The notes: generated from the sequence alone by a model not told the origin. DNA of 64,000 bases from Gari tellinella (GCA_922989275.2 OV277866.1:32877246-32941245), one strand, 5' to 3'. Positions 1 to 11,622 are shown, numbered from the stretch's first letter. Numbers and translations: made by a program.

Positions 1-1837
1 TTCTCCAGATCAACCAACGCCACATGCAGAGGTTTGATTTCGACCTTTTACTTGTGCTATCGATGGTACACGGTGAAGAACGAATCAATAGTATCTCTAC
101 CCTTAACAACGCAAAACTACATGCATCAATGTTGATAATCTCACGCACAGGGGTATCTTTTTAATCGGTTCATCAACTTTATTGTCTGGTCCTTGAGCTT
201 TACCACATGATAAGTGTCGGTCATACGAGCTTGTTATTCACTTTTTATTGTTTATTGTTTGAGGATGTAATTTGCCTCCCTGTCCTCAGAGATCACACAA
301 TTCCTGAAAATCGCATCAGTCAGTCGTCTTCAAATCTCAAACCCCTTGTTCTCCGAAGCTGCTTTAATCATCTCGGTTATCACTCCTGATAGGCCAGCGG
401 CCTTGCAGTATATCATCATGTCAAGAGTTATGCACTTCTTATACAAGATGACCACTTTTGTAGTGACTGACTTTGACAGTAACTGTACCAAAGTTCTGTT
501 TACTTTGGTAATTCAGGAGTAAAGATGTGCACTTTTTTATATTTGAAATTATATTTGTGATGTCATTCTTTCTTATTCTAATCTATGGTTATGCCAAAAG
601 ACTGTTCAGTCAAGTATCTGTGTAGCCATGTACTCATTCAGCAATATTTCAAAGATATGATGATTCTTTGCAGCAGCAGTACTAGCTTAGAAACTCACAT
701 AATACATGTTAAAAGGCTTGATGAAAAGGAATACTGAACAAAGTTTTATACTGAAAGATACTGTACACAGTTATCTGGTTTCAAAGAGGTGCCACCACAT
801 CCTCAGGAGACTTGCATCCCAAGAAGAATTATTGGTATCCATTCTACCAATGTATTTCCCTGTTCCTAAGAAGCTCACATGTAATTGAACTATTTAACAA
901 GAAAGGTGACATGTGGTGACAAATGTCACAGTAATGCAAACACAGAACTTTACTTTTGTACGATAATTTCAGCATTCTTTGCTTACAAAACAGTGAAATT
1001 TATATATTAAAGGTAGGTAATTGGGTTCTATGAACTAATTTATAATATTTGAGTTTTGACTTGACTAATTACTTTTCTGTTAATCTGAAATATTTATTGC
1101 ATTTTACATCGTTATGCAAGAACTATCTCAATGTACACTTAAGCTGTATGGTTTTTATGTATACTCTATTCTGGCGACAGTCTCTTATGATTCATTTATG
1201 AATGAATTAATCGCGATCTTTTCACGCTTTATTATTAATTATGAACAATTATATTATCACGACGGGGAAAAAATTGGAGCAAATCGTAGCCTTGTAAAGC
1301 AACGCACATACTTAGCATTTTATTCTACATAAAAAAGTACTTTGTCGGCCATTTTGGACGCCATTTTGAATTATAGATTATTTATTTCTATTTTGAACTT
1401 TAATTATGTCACAAAAGATAAAATTTAGCAATAATTTGCTGAAAAATCTGTTAAAGCTTATTGAATCAAACCTAACAGTTAGCCAGATATATGCCGGCGG
1501 CCATCTTGGACGCCATCTTGAATATCTTAAAATGCTCAAGGATTACCGGCGGTCATACATCGGATCCTTGATGCTGAGTGTCTATTCTACCAAAAACCAC
1601 AAAAACATTTTCTATACAACTCCAAGCAAGGTTAAACGTGTCCGCGGCCGGACTAGTGCATGTACTATGCAGTTTGAATTCACACCAGACGTTGAGTGAC
1701 CTAGCGTCTGATAGCGCTCGTATTTAGTAATAATAAGGATAGTAACAACAACAAAAACAATAATAATGATCATGATAAAACTACTACTAATATTCATAAT
1801 CCTGGATATAATAAAAAACTTTATTTCAAGATGGAAT
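1..1837. other. No recognisable gene; unassigned AT-rich DNA
   Basis: Only short open frames are present (up to ~97 codons at 1406-1699) and none matches a family I know. Two stretches near 1345 and 1494 share a GCCATCTTGGACGCC-type motif, so the 97-codon frame is probably repeat-derived. Positions 1-160 are open in several frames on both strands, but no domain is recognised. Confidence 0.5.
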
Positions 1838-1843
1838 ACATTT

Positions 1844-2360
1844 GAGACGTGCCATGACAAAAACCTGGCTTGTTGCATTGCAACATTGTACAGACTAAGA
1901 ATCGTTCTCATCACAGACTCTGTATCTGAGTTTGATCTACACTACCAAATACCATAGACATTTGCAAACAGCTCGAATCAAGATCAGACGCCGCGTTACG
2001 CGGCGTCTGATCTTGATTCAAGTTGTTGGTCTTTTGTTTTTATGTTTTTTCCTGTCAAAATATCAATTATGTAAGAAAAACAGTAGACAACAATTTTAGG
2101 TAGATGATAATGCATCAGTGCAAGCATAAAACATAACTTTCGTGGGAACAGCGGTGAATGTCGTTGTAAGGAGGGAGTCGTTGTAAGGAGGACCGTTGTA
2201 GAGAGGGAACGCTGTACTACTAAACGCAATGCTTTACATGATGCAAGTGTCAAATAAAACAGGGTAGATCAAGGCCAGCCGCCGCGTCAAAGACACGGTG
2301 GCTGGCCTTAATATACACTGTTTGCAATGCAATAAGGCTGGTTTTGTTATGACACGACTC
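1844..2360. mobile_element. MITE-R copy 1, split by a MITE-D
   Basis: The ends are inverted repeats: GTGCCATGACAAAA at the left and TTTTGTTATGACAC at the right, followed by CCAGCC/GGCTGG. The right half has an HP1-like palindrome built on GGCCAGCCGCCGCG near 2268-2310, followed by ACACTGTTTGC. A second copy lies at 21175-21380. The element is interrupted by MITE-D copy D1. Confidence 0.65.
1960..2216 (+). mobile_element. MITE-D copy D1 (left end missing)
   Basis: HP1 palindrome (GATCAGACGCCGCGT..ACGCGGCGTCTGATC) at ~1967-2025, then the D/B-type right arm (CAGTAGACAACAATTTTAG) and the terminal block GTTGTAGAGAGGGAACGCTGTA. The left CAGCGTTCCCTC end is absent. It lies inside MITE-R copy 1. Confidence 0.75.
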
Positions 2361-2498
2361 ATTTGCTTAACTCCAATCTCACATGTTGTCCACATAACAT
2401 ATCAATGGATGATGTCGGAGTAAAGCTCTACACTTATTGAATGACGGTATCACATTTGCTGATTAGTAAACACTTTAAAAACACAATAACAAACACTA

Positions 2499-4111
2499 TT
2501 AACCCATCTGTGACCATGATCACATATGTGGGTCATAGGCTAACATTGTAGACTGATCAGACGCCGCATATAATATACATTGTTTGATGATGTGAATTTC
2601 AATAAAAAAACGAAACAAAAATGAAACTTTAGACCAGGCACCCCTTAGGTTAAATAAGGTCTAATTCACTTTGTTGGCTAACGCCTTTTTAGCTCACCTG
2701 AGCTAGCTCAGGGTGAGCTTTTGCAATCCTTGAATGTCCGTCGTCCGTCGTGCGTCGTCCGGCGTCAACAAGTTTAGTGTTTACACTCTAGAGGCCACAA
2801 TATTTATCCAATCTTTCTCAAACTTGCTCAGATGGTATCTTGCCATAAGAGCTCGAATGAGTTCGATTATGGTTGAAATCTGACTAATAGGTCATGAGTT
2901 ATCTACCTTTGAACTGCTGAAAATGCTATATTTAACAGTGTTTACACTCTAGAGGCCGCAGTATTTATCCAATCTTTCTAAAACTTGTCCAGATTGTATA
3001 TTACCATAAGAATTCGGAAGAGTTTGATTGTGGTTGAAATCGAATAAATAGATCAAGAATTGTCTACATTTGAATTGCTGAAAATGCCATTTTTAACGGT
3101 GTTTACACTCTAGAGGCCACAGTATGTATACAATACTTTCAGAACTTGCCCAGATTGTATATGACCATAAGAGTTTGAATGAGTTCGATTTTGATTGAAA
3201 TCGGACAAATAGATCAAGAGTTATCTACCTTTGAATTGCCGATAATGTCATAGTTAACAGTGTTTACATTCTAGAGTTCACAATTTTTATTCAATCTATT
3301 TCAAACTTGCTCAGATTGTATATGACTATGATAGTTCAGATGAGTTCGATTATGGTTGAAATCAGACTCATAAGTCGAGAGTTATCTACCTTTGAATTGC
3401 TGAAAATGCCATATTTTACGATGTTTACACTCTAGAGGCAACAGATTTTATCCAATCTTTCTCAAACTTACTCAGATTGTATATTACCATAAGACTTCAG
3501 ATGAGTTCAATTATGGTTGTACACATAATCTGATCAATAGGTCAAGAGTTATCTACCTTTGAATTGCTGAAAATGACAAATTTAACAGTGTTTACGCTCT
3601 AGAGGCCACAATATTTATCCAAGCTCTCTAAAACTTACCCAGATTGTCTATGACCATAGAGTTCGAAAAAGGGTGATAATGGTTGAAATCTGACAAATAG
3701 ATCAAGATATATCTACCTTTGAATTGCTGAAAATGCCATATTTTACAGCGTTTACACTCTTGCAACTACAGTTTTCAAAGGATTTTGATTATACTTGTAC
3801 ACACAGGATGTAGCTATACGTTCTCGAAGGAGTGCAATTATTGTTGAAATGTTATCATTGTGGCAATAGTTACCTGATCTTGATATACTTTGAAATGCTA
3901 GAAAAAGGCTTCATTTCAGTATTGTTTAGGCCCATTGTTATTTGCCCTTTGATGTACTCTACTATACTACAGTAGGTCGACAAACTTGAATGGATTTTGA
4001 ATAAAACGGGTGAAATCAAAGGTAAAGCTAGCAGGCTTCATTACAAATGGTGAGCGATATCAGGGCCTTCAGGCCCTCTTGTTTAAAATACACCAGACTA
4101 AAATGGGTTAA
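2499..4111 (+). mobile_element. MITE-F copy F1, split by pearl-like element G1
   Basis: Starts TTAACCCATCTGTGACC and has a partly decayed F core (GTAGACTGATCAGACGCCGCAT), then the F right arm (GATGTGAATTTCAATA, GACCAGGCACCCCTTAGG). The arm breaks at ~2686 and resumes at 4085 (AAAATACACC), ending AAAATGGGTTAA. The gap is filled exactly by G1. Confidence 0.7.
2687..4084 (+). mobile_element. Pearl/Helentron-like tandem-core element G1
   Basis: Begins TTTTTAGCTCACCTGAGC, followed by a CGTCCGTCGTCCGTCG stretch. It contains seven ~161 bp monomers starting near 2776, 2937, 3098, 3259, 3419, 3587 and 3747 (each opens GTGTTTACACTCTAGAGG). It ends TGAGCGATATCAGGGCC..GGCCCTCTTGTTT, with a terminal hairpin. 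This architecture is that of bivalve pearl (CvA-like) elements, thought to be Helentron-related. The last monomer is strongly diverged. No coding capacity. Confidence 0.75.
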
Positions 4112-4388
4112 TGTGATTTCTGAATGAAACAAGGATCTAGACATACCGTGATGGTTGAAACGCAATGCTATTTGGTTGATTTCCCACTGGGGCCTCGACC
4201 TGGCCGTCACGTGTCAGACGCCACTGGAATGGTTACTGGAGAAATAAATAAACTATTTGTTAAGTCGATATTTACCTTTGTCTTGCTGCATGTAATCATA
4301 CTGTTGTTGACAATGTGCAAACAGTATGGATCCATATCAAACGCCTGGTCGATTAACGTCTGGCGGATATATGTTTGTTTCGTTTGAT

Positions 4389-4989
4389 ATACAATGTTCC
4401 CTCTCTACAACGACCCGGAATATGTGCGTTGTTCGGAGGGAGTCGTTTTAAGAAGGGAAATTGGTTTACATTTGCAAACAGCTTGAATCCAGATCAGACG
4501 CCGCGTCACGCGACATCTAATCTGGAATCAAGCTGTTTGTTACTTGTCATAATTTATTTTTTTCTGTTAAAATGTTCAGTATGTTACTTTGAGCAAGACA
4601 GCAGACGACAATTATTAGCAGACGATATTAAAGCAGTAAAAGCGTTAGACATACAGTGGAGAATCTGTTATTCTTTCCCGTTTAAACGCAAACGTACGCA
4701 AACGCAAAGCGCTAAAACGTAGAAAAGAACAACTTTTGGACAATTCTGATATTTCATGTTTATCTTGGTGGCAAACAGTTTGGAGCCTGATCAGACGCCG
4801 GGCTACCCGGCGTCTGATCTGGCTCTAAACTGTTTGTACTGCAAATAATAGTTTTAGCGTAAACGCGTTTATTGGGAAAGAATAACAGATTCTCCACTGT
4901 ACCGTAATTGTCCTGTTACGGGAACTGCGGCAAGGGTCGCTGTTCGGAGGGATTTATTGTCGGGGCCGTTGTAGGGAGGGAACGCTGTA
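4389..4989 (+). mobile_element. MITE-D copy D2, carrying a nested MITE-A
   Basis: Left end TACAATGTTCCCTCTCTAC, HP1 with slightly imperfect arms at ~4480-4545, right arm with GCAGACGACAATTATTAGC, and right end GTTGTAGGGAGGGAACGCTGTA. MITE-A copy A1 interrupts it between 4653 and 4900. Compared with D3 at 17477, the sequence on both sides of A1 rejoins at a TA. Confidence 0.8.
4654..4899 (+). mobile_element. MITE-A copy A1 (full length, nested in D2)
   Basis: A 246 bp element with ends CAGTGGAGAATCTGTTATTC / GAATAACAGATTCTCCACTG, flanked by TA on both sides. The left arm has CGTTTAAACGCAAACG and repeated CGCAAACG words; the right arm has TTTTAGCGTAAACGCG. HP1 (GGAGCCTGATCAGACGCCGG) is at ~4772-4834. 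TA flanks and CAGT ends fit Tc1/mariner-type mobilisation. No transposase. Confidence 0.9.
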
Positions 4990-5082
4990 TTTGATTCGGT
5001 CAGAGTAAAATTCTTCCGTATTGAATGACTGCATCTCATGTTTTGGCTTCGTTTCGTTTCACAATTACACACAGTATTACTA

Positions 5083-5328
5083 CAGTGGAGAATCTGTTAT
5101 TCTTTCCCGTTTAAACGCAAACGTACGCAAACGCAAAGCACTAAAACGTAGAAAAGAACAACTTTTGGACAATTCTGATAAGTCTTGTTTATCTTGGTGG
5201 CAAACAGTTTGGAGCCTGATCAGACGCCGGGTTACCCGGCGTCTGATCTGGCTCCAAACTGTTTGCACTGCAAATAATAGTTTTAGCGTAAACGCGTTTA
5301 TTGGGAAAGAATAACAGATTCTCCACTG
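5083..5328 (+). mobile_element. MITE-A copy A2 (full length)
   Basis: 246 bp, flanked by TA, and nearly identical to A1. HP1 arms meet at CCGGGTTACCCGG. The closeness to A1, 200 bp away, indicates recent activity or local conversion. Confidence 0.9.
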
Positions 5329-5330
5329 TA

Positions 5331-6059
5331 TCACAGATGTTCAGAGTCACGTATGTATACACATTTCAAGCAAACTTACAGAATTTGGCAATCTAATGAT
5401 ATAGTTTTGAGCTATGGCCACCCGGGAGACGAAATCCCAGACAAATGCACACTCTGCATATCTTGACTACATTGTAGATGATTCCTGCAGTTGCCAACTG
5501 ATCATAGATTGCATAGTTGGCTGAATCAGTTGCGACATTATTATATAAAAAACCCAATATTGTCTTAGTATACAAATAGTTTAAAGGAAGATCGAACGCC
5601 TGGTTCCACATATTAGGTTCCAGACTGTTTGTTATTCTGATTAAAATAAGTACTGATACATTTAGAAAGCATTGTTATTGTTTACATGTCACTGAGTTTC
5701 GTCTGCGTTTAAACGCAGAGAATGTCTTCTTGTAAAACTTGATTACTATGATTAATACGATTTCTCAATGAAACAAATATACACTACAATTATGTCTAAT
5801 ATTTTCATGGCTGCGATACATTGATAAAAACAACAATAAACAGTAAAAAAAAAAGATGGAATAGACTACACTAGAAACTGGAATTGTTCATTGGAGACTA
5901 TGGTAAATATGAATTATTCTGAGTTGAACAGGGATAGACAAACACTAGGTGACAGCTGTGGAAACAATACCCCTCATCTGATTTCCCACCGGAGCCCGAC
6001 CTGTCCTTGTCTTGTCCGACACACGTGGTATAGTTACCGGATACATTTATTACATACAA
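5331..6059. other. No gene or intact element seen
   Basis: AT-rich DNA without a supported ORF. The segment around 5975-6055 resembles 4180-4245 (TTTCCCACYGG, GTTACYGGA), suggesting an old diverged repeat. Confidence 0.4.
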
Positions 6060-6252
6060 CAGAGCATCGATAACTCGATATCGCTTAAGTCGCACTTGTT
6101 CGCATAACTTCAGTTGAATTTCAATATTGTGAGCTCCCTGAAGTCGAGTGTACCCTTTTTTCAAAGTTTAGACGTGGCTATGCCACGTTTTAACTTTGAA
6201 ATAAGGGTACGCTCGACTAATGCGATTTGCAATTATAGAGGTTCGATTATAT
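6060..6252. mobile_element. MITE-L-like element
   Basis: A large imperfect inverted repeat whose middle is GTACCC..TTTCAAAGTTTAGACGTGGC / GCCACGTTTTAACTTTGAAA..GGGTAC. The same central hairpin occurs in the better preserved copy at 47225-47432. Edges are approximate. Confidence 0.55.
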
Positions 6253-6599
6253 GTTTAACCGACATTCCCCTTGTCCTGTTAAACGAAAAAATGACTGGCT
6301 AAATGCAAACGGGCTGGGCCCAGATCAGGCTCGGACTAACCTGACCTTTGTTGGGACTCGTATGTAGATATCTTGGGTAAAATATGGCGTCGTATTAGAT
6401 TTTTGCGCTGTTTTCCTTGACGTATAGTTCCCAAATAACGAATAGGAAAGACACCCTTTCAATTGTCCCCATTAATTCCTGGTACATGTAACTCTCTGGC
6501 TGCCACATTATCACCTGCTTACAAATTGATGAACGCATTTGCTTTCCAAAATAGATTCTGTTGGCTTTTCATATTTGATACATTGTAATAACTGCGAAA

Positions 6600-7081
6600 C
6601 AATTTATAGCCAGACGTGACGCCGAGTTACACGGTTTTTGATCTGGCTTTAAGCTAGTTTCATATGCCAGCGAGTGCGCCATTGGCAGTTTATGAGTTCA
6701 GCACTGTATACCCCATTTTTTTCATGATAGCGACTACGGGCATGTATTTTGCTTTTATTTGTCAAATTGAAAGGTTTGTACGTTATTGCTTTCAAATCAA
6801 AAATGCTATTGAAAACAGGTTGGATCCTGATCAGACGAGGGGTAACGCGGCGTCTGATCAGGCTCCAACCTGTTTGCAAGTGAAACCCAAGTCAAAGCAG
6901 GTGAAGGGATGGCAGCGTTTGTTGACAAAGTCAAAGCAAAAGGCAAGCATTAAAAAGCTTTTAGTTCTATCACCCAGGGGAACTCGACCTTGGCTTGAAT
7001 AGTTCATCACGTAGCACGATGGAACAGTTCCGGAGACAACGATGACTCTTCACTTTGTGATATTTGTTTAACCGATATTAC
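6600..7081. repeat. Diverged repeat with two HP1 copies
   Basis: A degraded HP1 lies at ~6610-6660 and a better one at 6812-6880 (CAGGTTGGATCCTGATCAGACG .. CGTCTGATCAGG..CAACCTG). The part after 6990 (CCGGAGACAACGATGAC, TTTGTGATATTTG, TTAACCGATATTA) is repeated at 7500-7570, so this is one half of a local duplication. Small ORFs across it are palindrome artefacts. Confidence 0.5.
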
Positions 7082-7082
7082 A

Positions 7083-7212
7083 GAGGCTTTATTATAAGTA
7101 ATTTAACTACATTCACATCCGGGTTCTAACAGAATAGAGTGGTTACATGTAACCACTCTATTCTGTTAGAACCCGGATGAGAATGTAGTTAAATTACTTA
7201 TTATAAAGCCTC
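7083..7212. repeat. 130 bp near-perfect palindrome
   Basis: Two 65 bp arms meet at GGTTACATGTAACC (7141-7154) with only two mismatched pairs over the whole length; the outer ends are GAGGCTTTATT / AATAAAGCCTC. It has no spacer loop. The related segment at 7555-7640 carries only the right-hand arm sequence, so the palindrome arose after that duplication. Confidence 0.9.
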
Positions 7213-7700
7213 ATTTTAAAATCCCCAGAAGTATTCCACATTGAATGAGTAACTACACGTAATATAGTTTTTCAAGGTCAGAATATGCTTTTATATCCGA
7301 AAAAAGGCTGTGGTGCTAAGATAATAGTTGCAAATATTTTTTAAGCAGATCATACACCGGGTAAACTGGCGTCTGATCAGAGTCAAAACAATTCGAAATT
7401 CAAATAAAAATGAATCGCTATTGTTTTCAACAGGTCATTTTATAGCGGTGTAGCAAGGGAAAACGGCAATGGCTTTAAGTATTCATGACGTAGAGCTCAA
7501 AGAGGAACCGTTTCGGAGACGGCAACATAACTGTTTACTTTGTGATATTTACTTAACCGATATTATCCACTCTAGTGTATACGCACCCAGATGAGAATGT
7601 ACAGTAATTTACTACTTGTAAAACTCTGATTTAAATTTCCCCAGAAGAATTCCGCGTTGAATACATAACCACACGTAATCTAACTGTTATCTAACTGCAA
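7213..7700. repeat. Second half of the local duplication, with degraded HP1
   Basis: 7160-7260 and 7570-7700 share CCCAGAAG.ATTCC, GAATG.AT/GAATACATAACC and ACACGTAAT words. A degraded HP1 half (ACCGGGTAAACTGGCGTCTGATC) sits at 7346-7380. No gene seen. Confidence 0.5.
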
Positions 7701-7770
7701 TATAAAATTAGAAAATGTGCTACAGAGGAGAATATTGTTTTTTAGTTTTCGAATAAACGGACGGGTATTA

Positions 7771-8016
7771 CAGTGGAGAATCTGTTATTCTTTCCCAATA
7801 AACGCGTTTACGCTAAAACTATTATTTCCATTACAAACAGTTTGGAGCCAGATCAGACGCCGGGTAACCCGGCGTCTGATCAGGCTCCAAACTGTTTGCC
7901 ACCAAGATAAACATGAATTATCAGAATTGTCAAAAAGTTGTCATTTTCTACGTTTTAGTGCTTTGCGTTTGCGTACGTTTGCGTTTAAACGGGAAAGAAT
8001 AACAGATTCTCCACTG
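7771..8016 (-). mobile_element. MITE-A copy A3 (full length)
   Basis: 246 bp in reverse orientation (TTTCCCAATAAACGCGTTTACG first), TA on both sides. HP1 is intact, with arms meeting at CCGGGTAACCCGG. Confidence 0.9.
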
Positions 8017-8198
8017 TAAACACGTTTTTGCTAAAACAATGGTGTCCATTTCAAACCATTTGGAGCAAAATCAGACGACGGGTAAGCCCCCTGCTGATCT
8101 GTTTTCAAACTGTGTGACACAAAGACACATTGAATTGTCAGAATATTAAAGAGTGTTGTCATTTTCTACAAATGTATTGCATTGCGTTCTGTTTGCGT
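8017..8198 (-). mobile_element. Diverged MITE-A fragment
   Basis: Recognisable HP1 remnant (CCATTTGGAGCAAAATCAGACG) and right arm words (GAATTGTCAGAATATTAAAG, TTTTCTACA, TGCGTTCTGTTTGCGTTTAAAC). It stops at the TTAA where MITE-C copy C1 begins. Confidence 0.6.
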
Positions 8199-8450
8199 TT
8201 AAACCTTTACTTCATAGCCTGTTTCTATTATTGAAGAAATGTGACTACTTAAAGCTGGTTGAAAGTAATGCAGAATGTGCCTTAAGGCACATTCTGCTTT
8301 ACTTTCAGTCTGCTTTAAGCTACGATCTGCTTACATATAGAACATATTTTTTCGGGTAGATGTTCATGACTGCATAAATTTGAACTATTTTCTTCGATGG
8401 AAGAATAAATTAGATGCGCTAAAAGACCCTTCTATGGGAAAAAGGGTTAA
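8199..8450 (+). mobile_element. MITE-C copy C1
   Basis: Begins TTAAACCTTTACTTCATAGCC and ends CTATGGGAAAAAGGGTTAA, with the HP2 palindrome at ~8250-8325. Its centre is GTGCCTTAAGGCAC, where both arms carry T/A instead of the usual GCGCC..GGCGC. It sits at the TTAA inside a MITE-A arm (GTTTAAAC). TTAA target and CCC ends fit piggyBac-like mobilisation. Confidence 0.75.
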
Positions 8451-9207
8451 TGAGAAAACAATAAACGTAGTCTCCTTCGTAATGTTACTTTTAGACTGCA
8501 ATATAAGATAGGCGCATTTGTTTTAGATGAAAGAGAGAATTATAATTAATAGTTTTGAGCTTTTCAATAAATTCTCATTCTTTCTAATAGAGAGACAAAA
8601 TATTTAGATTAATTAGGTTATAAGTCGTTTTTCCAAGAAATTGGACTCATTGTGTTTGTACGCGAGTGTTTTTGATATATGCCATTTAGGATTGTTTCTT
8701 GAACTAAACGACTACATGTACTCATTGAAGTGACGTGCATGCCTCTTTAGACACGTGACTACCTAATGCAGGATATAATAATACAGAAAGCTCTTTTTAT
8801 TAAGCAATCACGTGTTATAAATACTACACATTGGTATGCTATAAATGGTCGTTTGATATTATATACCTATATAACTTTAACGAATGGTGGCCAATGGCCT
8901 TCTGCTTCTGTCGGCAGGACGTTTGCTTTTGTCTGCGTCTGACAAAGCTTATACAAGCCTAATATTGTATAATGTTCTCTCTCTTATAAAAGGAAAGACG
9001 GGTTGTGCGTTTTTCAACCAACTGTGATTGTTCTTAAAAATAAGAAACAATCACCTGTATTTATTAATTAAACAAAGTAACTTTTAGATATAAATCAAAA
9101 TACTCTGTGGTATGACCTAAAATTAGAATTTCTCCTCCAGACAATTCAATTGGAAAGTCCCGATGCATGTTTTGATGGAAACAAAACGATTAAGAATTAT
9201 TTTAGTT
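8451..9207. other. No gene or repeat assigned
   Basis: AT-rich DNA with frequent stops in all frames. Nothing supported. Confidence 0.4.
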
Positions 9208-9209
9208 TA

Positions 9210-9619
9210 CAGTAAAACCTCTGTATTACGACCACTAAGAAAGAATAAAAGACAGGTGACAATTTAGAGTTTCTGTTTACTGTCATCTTGCTTTAAGCAG
9301 TCACCTGTCGTAAATAGCTAATAAGTAACACCATTAACCCATTACCCCATAGCCTGTTTATAGTTTTGAAAATAGTTGACTACTGAAAGCAGGTTGAAAG
9401 TAAAGCAGAATGCGCCACATGGCGCATTCTGCTTTACTTTCAGCCTGCTTTAAGCTTTTACAAATGTACCAGCTAGAATATGGAAATTATTAAATATGAT
9501 ACATATTCATTACGGTTTATATTGGAACTATTTTCTTCAGCGGATGAATAAAATGCATGTGCTAAAAGTCGCTTCTATAAGGGAAAGGGTTAAGTGGTCG
9601 TAAAAGAGAGGTTGTACTG
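9210..9619. mobile_element. MITE-E copy E1, split by MITE-C
   Basis: Ends CAGTAAAACCTCTGTATTACG and GTCGTAAAAGAGAGGTTGTACTG, flanked by TA. The inner part has GACAGGTGACA and CTTGCTTTAAGCAGTCACCTGTC, the HP2-type core in shortened form. The right arm is separated from the left by MITE-C copy C2, inserted at TTAA. Confidence 0.8.
9334..9593 (+). mobile_element. MITE-C copy C2 (nested in E1)
   Basis: Both ends carry TTAA (TTAACCCATTACCCCATAGCC .. GGGAAAGGGTTAA). HP2 centre is GCGCCACATGGCGC: two symmetric changes against the usual GCGCCTTAAGGCGC. Removal of the element and one TTAA restores the E1 arm (CCATTAAGTGGTCG). Confidence 0.85.
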
Positions 9620-9621
9620 TA

Positions 9622-10058
9622 CATCCTCATTTATTGACCACCATTTGAAGAGGGCCAATGGTCTACAGAAAGAGAATATAGAGAATAAGCACTTCTTTTC
9701 GATTGATTTTAAAGCTTTTTTTATGAGAACACTCAATAGGTTATAAACAAGTTATGCTGACTCGTTTTATAATGGGATAACAAACCTTCATGGTAACACA
9801 TTGTTAAATTCAACCAAAATACATTTATTGTTCAATTCTATATATACCTTTTAACGACTGTTTAAGAGAGATAAAATAAGACGACGTGCACACCATATTT
9901 CTGCTTAATGCAGTTTCTCTTAGAAAGTAAATTTTTGAAGAAAAATAGGTTCCTACAAAAATGAAATGGTTCAATAATGATATCGTAACTAATGAAGATA
10001 TTACATGTTACTGATTCATATGAAGTGTATCCAACCCAGTAATGTCTTTTAATATTCT
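9622..10058. other. No gene or repeat assigned
   Basis: Nothing recognisable. A 90-codon reverse-strand frame over 9862-10134 runs into the SINE and has no known domain. Confidence 0.4.
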
Positions 10059-10216
10059 GAAGGTCGGTGGTTCTTTCCAGTTGCCGACTTGTGTCTGAAA
10101 CAGTGCATAAAGGACTTCTTGGGTCTTCCTCCACCTGTAATTAGCTGGACGTCGCGATATGACTGAAATACTGTTAAAAGCCACGTAAAATCATAACATA
10201 ACAAATCAAATCAATT
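10059..10216 (+). mobile_element. SINE, 5'-truncated
   Basis: Matches the body and tail of the fuller SINE at 41333-41619: GAAGGTCGGTGGTTC, TTGCCGACTTGTGTCTGAAACAG, CGTCGCGATATGACTGAAAT, then an A-rich tail of CAAATCAAATCAA type. The tRNA-like head is missing, as expected for incomplete reverse transcription. Confidence 0.75.
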
Positions 10217-10495
10217 TGAAGGTATATAATAAATACTGTTGATTTAAACGGAAAAGGGCAAACAGTGTAGAACATGGTCAGATTCTCAATAAAGAGCCAT
10301 TTGAACAGGGTCGTCACTATTTGCTGTAACTTCAAGTATCCAGCCTGTATTTGAATAAAAAAAAATAGGCAAGATTCTCTCAAATGGATGTATTTTGAAA
10401 ATCGTTAAGGATGAATTTATCATACGTGCATGTGGGAAGCAAATAGTTAATGTCCGTTAAAGCCTCCACTAATGTTCGTCATTGCATGCTTACTA

Positions 10496-10741
10496 CAGTG
10501 GAGAATGTGTTATTCTTTCCCAATAAACGCGTTTACGCTGAAACTATTATTTGCAGTGCAAACAGTTTGGAGCCAGATCAGACGCCGGGTAACCCGGCGT
10601 CTGATCAGGCTCCAAACTGTTTGCCACCAAGATAAACAAGAATTATCAGAATTGTCCAAACGTTGTTCTTTTCTACGTTTTAGTGCTTTGCGTTTGCGTA
10701 CGTTTGCGTTTAAAAGGGAAAGAATAACAGAGTCTCCACTG
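10496..10741 (-). mobile_element. MITE-A copy A4 (full length)
   Basis: 246 bp, TA-flanked, reverse orientation, intact HP1. A few substitutions (GAATGTGTTATTC, TTTAAAAGGG). Confidence 0.9.
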
Positions 10742-10819
10742 TATAGATAATTAATTAAAAAAACATTGTCGTCATCTTACTTAACACCTTTTGAGCCATG
10801 CTTAGTTTGTTTACTCTAA

Positions 10820-11031
10820 GTTAACTATTTCCCTGTCATTTTCACAATCGTTTTCATTAACAAACAGTTTTGATCCAGATCAGACGCCGCGTCACGCGGC
10901 GTCTGGTCAGGATCCAAACTGTTTGACACTCATATCAATATTTTATTAGTGAAAATAAAACAGTGAATAGTTCAAAGTAAAATTGCAGACGACAATTGTA
11001 AGCAGACGATGATTTGGCAGTAAAAGAGTTG
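10820..11031 (+). mobile_element. MITE-B copy
   Basis: HP1 with GATCCAGATCAGACGCCGCG arms at ~10862-10925, then TTTGACACTCATATCAATATT, then GCAGACGACAATTGTAAGC, and a decayed end (GGCAGTAAAAGAGTTGA). The left end is weak (TTAACTATTTCCCTGTC). Confidence 0.7.
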
Positions 11032-11320
11032 ACACTGACTCTGCCGCAGTGTCGTCTGTTTATAAACTTTCGGCTGCATTGTTTCGATATTGTTTTCTAA
11101 ATTTCTAGATATTTTGATAATTTACTGAACAATATTGACTCTATTGCCAAATATTTGGATCCTGATTGGCGTTTTAATTGGACCCAAACTGCTTTCAAAT
11201 GCAGGTGGAATTTCCATTGTAATTTTAAGAGTAGATATGCGATTGTCACGAAGCATGTCTTACGACATTATTGTAAGTACTCTTAATATTACATGTACCA
11301 AGGTCAATGCCAGGATGGGC

Positions 11321-11569
11321 TTGTACAGTAAGAATGGTATTATTTCCCGCTTGAACGCAAACAAAACTTACCCGAAATGCAATTAAACGTTGGAAATAAC
11401 ACTTTTAAACAATTTATTTTACGATTTATTTTTATCATAGTGTCACGCAGTTTTGGAGAATGATCAGAGCGCAGCGTTTCCCTGGTTCCAATATCTTTGC
11501 AGTGAACTTCATGATTTTAATATGTACACAGGTTTTATTGGGAAATAATATGGCATCTTCTCCACTGTA
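11321..11569 (+). mobile_element. Old, diverged MITE-A copy
   Basis: Same order as MITE-A: TACAGTAAGAATGGTATTATT, CCCGCTTGAACGCAAAC, core remnant (GTTTTGGAGAATGATCAGAGC), TTTTATTGGGAAATAATA and TCTTCTCCACTGTAA. Confidence 0.65.
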
Positions 11570-11622
11570 AGATATTATTTTAAGTATCAAGGTCAGTGTA
11601 AGGATAGGCTTGTTGTATAGTA

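Noticed and set aside
2776..3930. Regularly spaced repeats as a CRISPR array
   Set aside because: Monomers of ~161 bp are contiguous with no unique spacers, in a eukaryotic pearl-like element.
4375..5334. Short ORFs with recurring peptides such as FSALRLRTFAFKRERITDS and QTVWSLIRRRVTRRLI
   Set aside because: They recur on both strands because they are translations of MITE-A and its HP1 palindrome. No start context, codon bias or domain.
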